Origin: Desulfovibrio cuneatus DSM 11391
Lineage (GTDB): Bacteria > Desulfobacterota > Desulfovibrionia > Desulfovibrionales > Desulfovibrionaceae
Reading direction: 5' to 3'
Length of the DNA: 36,140 bases
Assembly (NCBI RefSeq): GCF_000430005.1
Contig: NZ_KE387018.1
Coordinates: 149,589-185,728, forward strand
Positions 34,989 to 36,140 of the stretch are shown here, piece by piece. The position numbers and the translations under genes are program-made. Numbering within the stretch: position 1 is the stretch's first letter; each line of letters starts with the position of its first letter. The notes under the pieces were generated by a model. It was not told the origin of the DNA and ran no database searches. It saw nothing but the letters and a program-made list of their open reading frames with translations.

Positions 34989-35723
34989 CTAACAACCGGG
35001 GCAACATGGGGCATGTTTCATTCCTTCATGCAGGCACACAATGCCAGCCGTCATGCGACTGAAAGTAACCTGGCAAAAGCCAGCGGCTTCCATTTCCTCT
35101 TTCACGGCATGGGCCGGGGGAAACGCAGCTATACTTTCGGCAAGATACCGATAAGCGCCTTTGCGTCGAAAAAAGGCCTTTGCCACAGCAGGCATAATTC
35201 TTTCCAGGTACATATTGTATATACCCAGCATAATTCGTTCTTGCGTACTGCCAAGTTCCAGCACACACAGCTTGCCCCCTGGCTTGAGCACACGAAACAT
35301 TTCGTGAAGCGCTTCTTGCCTGGGGCGCATGTTGCGCAGCCCAAAAGCCACGGTAATGGCATGCACGCTATTGTCTGCCAGGGGCAGGGCCAGGGCGTCT
35401 GCCACGGCAGGCAAAAAGATATGTTGTGGCCCAAGGCCGCCGCCAGCAAGGCCTTTTTCCAGCATGGGCCGGCAAAAGTCCATGGCCAGCACCTTTGTTT
35501 CCGGGTACATGACCCGGAGCACTGCACTTACTTTTAACGTGCCCGCAGCCACATCCAGCACACAATCACCGGGGCGAGCCGCAACAGCACGGGCCAAGCG
35601 TTTGCGCCACAGCGAATCTATTCCCAAACTGAATACTGTGTTCAACCCATCGTACATGGGAACAATATCAGCAAACATTTTGGCAACAAAGCGGCCATGG
35701 GCCTGGTGGGAAGGTGCGTGCAT
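34989..35723 (-). CDS. menG: Demethylmenaquinone (ubiquinone-type) C-methyltransferase
   Basis: S-adenosylmethionine-dependent methylase of the UbiE/MenG family, which finishes menaquinone. The 244-aa product has the family start (FADIVPMYDGLNTVFSLG, followed by WRKRLA), motif I DVAAGTLKVS, and the downstream signatures VAFGLRNMRPRQEAL and VLKPGGKLCVLELG. The usual motif I ends GTGD; here it reads GTLK, which is odd but occurs in a conserved fold. ATG 35723 follows AGGAAGCAGG and overlaps the stop of the upstream 63-aa gene (TAATG), so the two are translationally coupled. Menaquinone rather than ubiquinone as product is inferred from the likely anaerobic host. Confidence 0.9.
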   Translation of the reverse strand: MHAPSHQAHGRFVAKMFADIVPMYDGLNTVFSLGIDSLWRKRLARAVAARPGDCVLDVAAGTLKVSAVLRVMYPETKVLAMDFCRPMLEKGLAGGGLGPQHIFLPAVADALALPLADNSVHAITVAFGLRNMRPRQEALHEMFRVLKPGGKLCVLELGSTQERIMLGIYNMYLERIMPAVAKAFFRRKGAYRYLAESIAAFPPAHAVKEEMEAAGFCQVTFSRMTAGIVCLHEGMKHAPCCPGC

Positions 35724-35914
35724 TACTTGCCTGCTTCCTTTACGGAAGAAGTGCCTTCAGGCATGACACATGGCTGCGTGATGGTTTGCAGCACAACAAG
35801 GTACACAGCAGGAAATACTTCAGCAAAATTTGCGGGTGAAATACGACCCGTTTCAATAAATTTCACAACTATCTCTTTGGCAACTTGCAAGGCTTCTTTT
35901 GTGGTCTTTTCCAT
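35723..35914 (-). CDS. Small conserved-looking protein coupled to menG
   Basis: A 63-aa product starting MEKTTKEALQVAKEIVVKFI. It is helical and has no membrane segment or recognised motif; residues 24-45 (RISPANFAEVFPAVYLVVLQ) look like a compact hydrophobic core. The stop overlaps the menG start as TAATG. The coupling and the clean helical pattern support a real gene. GGAACACGT before the ATG is a weak ribosome site. Function unknown. Confidence 0.68.
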   Translation of the reverse strand: MEKTTKEALQVAKEIVVKFIETGRISPANFAEVFPAVYLVVLQTITQPCVMPEGTSSVKEAGK

Positions 35915-36140
35915 ACGTGTTCCATGTAAACACCTAGAGCAGTTTACCTTTGAAAAAGGACATCAAACTGCTATAAAGTGCGTAAACTTTTCCAGGTATA
36001 ACAGTGTTATAATAAGACTATTGCAAAATAGTCTTAAAGCGGCTTCCCACAGGGAAGACGCTCCAAAAAACACGAATAAGGGAAATTACTTTTCCCGTAA
36101 AATGAGTGTTTTTTGTGACTTAGGCCATGTTTTGCTCTGC
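35915..36140. other. Right-end intergenic region with hairpins
   Basis: No gene is seen. AAGACTATT / AATAGTCTT (36014-36035) and CTTCCC / GGGAAG (36043-36057) are small hairpins. The promoter of the 63-aa gene and menG is probably here, since both read leftward from 35914. Confidence 0.45.
36065..36114. terminator. Candidate terminator at the right end
   Basis: AAAAAACAC and GTGTTTTTT form the outer stem, with GGGAAA / TTTCCC inside and mismatched bulges between. T runs lie on both strands. It may end a gene lying beyond the right edge. Confidence 0.5.

Noticed and set aside
1-36140. CRISPR arrays, insertion sequences and rRNA genes
   Set aside because: No regularly spaced 25-40-bp repeats with unique spacers, no transposase motif and no rRNA-like sequence were seen on either strand.

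Overview
The window looks like a chromosomal segment of a mesophilic, moderately GC-rich Gram-negative bacterium. The best guess is a Desulfovibrio-type member of the Desulfobacterota. This rests on the long three-domain phosphate acetyltransferase, a MenG/UbiE-type quinone methyltransferase close to a long-chain polyprenyl diphosphate synthase, a PurL of about 1,000 residues with no glutaminase domain, and an MltD-type lipoprotein transglycosylase. It is inference from gene content, not from a marker gene.

Left flank (1-9440): pta and an rlmB-type 23S rRNA methyltransferase read leftward. A four-LysM lytic transglycosylase (mltD) and a hybrid histidine kinase with two receiver domains read rightward. 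The spaces around pta and rlmB hold members of a family of long nested palindromes, 124-210 bp, whose ends touch the stop codons of the neighbouring genes. Another member lies at 33.3 kb.

Integrated island (9444-23430, about 14 kb): a tRNA-Glu(UUC) gene on the minus strand is the target. An identical 51-bp piece of its 3' half lies at the left boundary, just before a tyrosine integrase. Paired GGTTAGCA(C) boxes sit inside both ends and look like integrase arm sites. The island brings its own terminator for the tRNA. Its cargo is an AlpA/excisionase-like HTH protein, an unknown 429-aa protein with a possible zinc knuckle and an AT-hook tail, a cassette of three tiny coupled genes, a WYL-type regulator, a 654-aa membrane protein with a PD-(D/E)xK-like motif, and, convergent to it, a two-gene operon. 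That operon encodes a 499-aa protein of similar layout and a 735-aa coiled-coil plus Asp-box (propeller-like) protein. Two further small genes follow, one of which has a frameshifted copy on the other side of the operon. The WYL regulator directly before a membrane protein with nuclease-like motifs suggests a defence or toxin-type cassette. I recognise no described system, and this role is a hypothesis.

Right flank (23431-36140): a chromate-transporter homologue (chrA) reads rightward. A long leftward run follows: a 63-residue ORF coupled to menG/ubiE, a nucleotide-sugar dehydrogenase, a polyprenyl diphosphate synthase, an HDOD-GGDEF protein, purL and an MscS-type channel. These are ordinary housekeeping or accessory chromosomal genes.

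Composition supports the layout. Single 60-base lines counted by hand give about 57-58% GC in the WYL gene and in the N-terminal half of the 735-aa gene. They give about 35% in the 654-aa gene and in the C-terminal half of the 735-aa gene, so the island is a mosaic.
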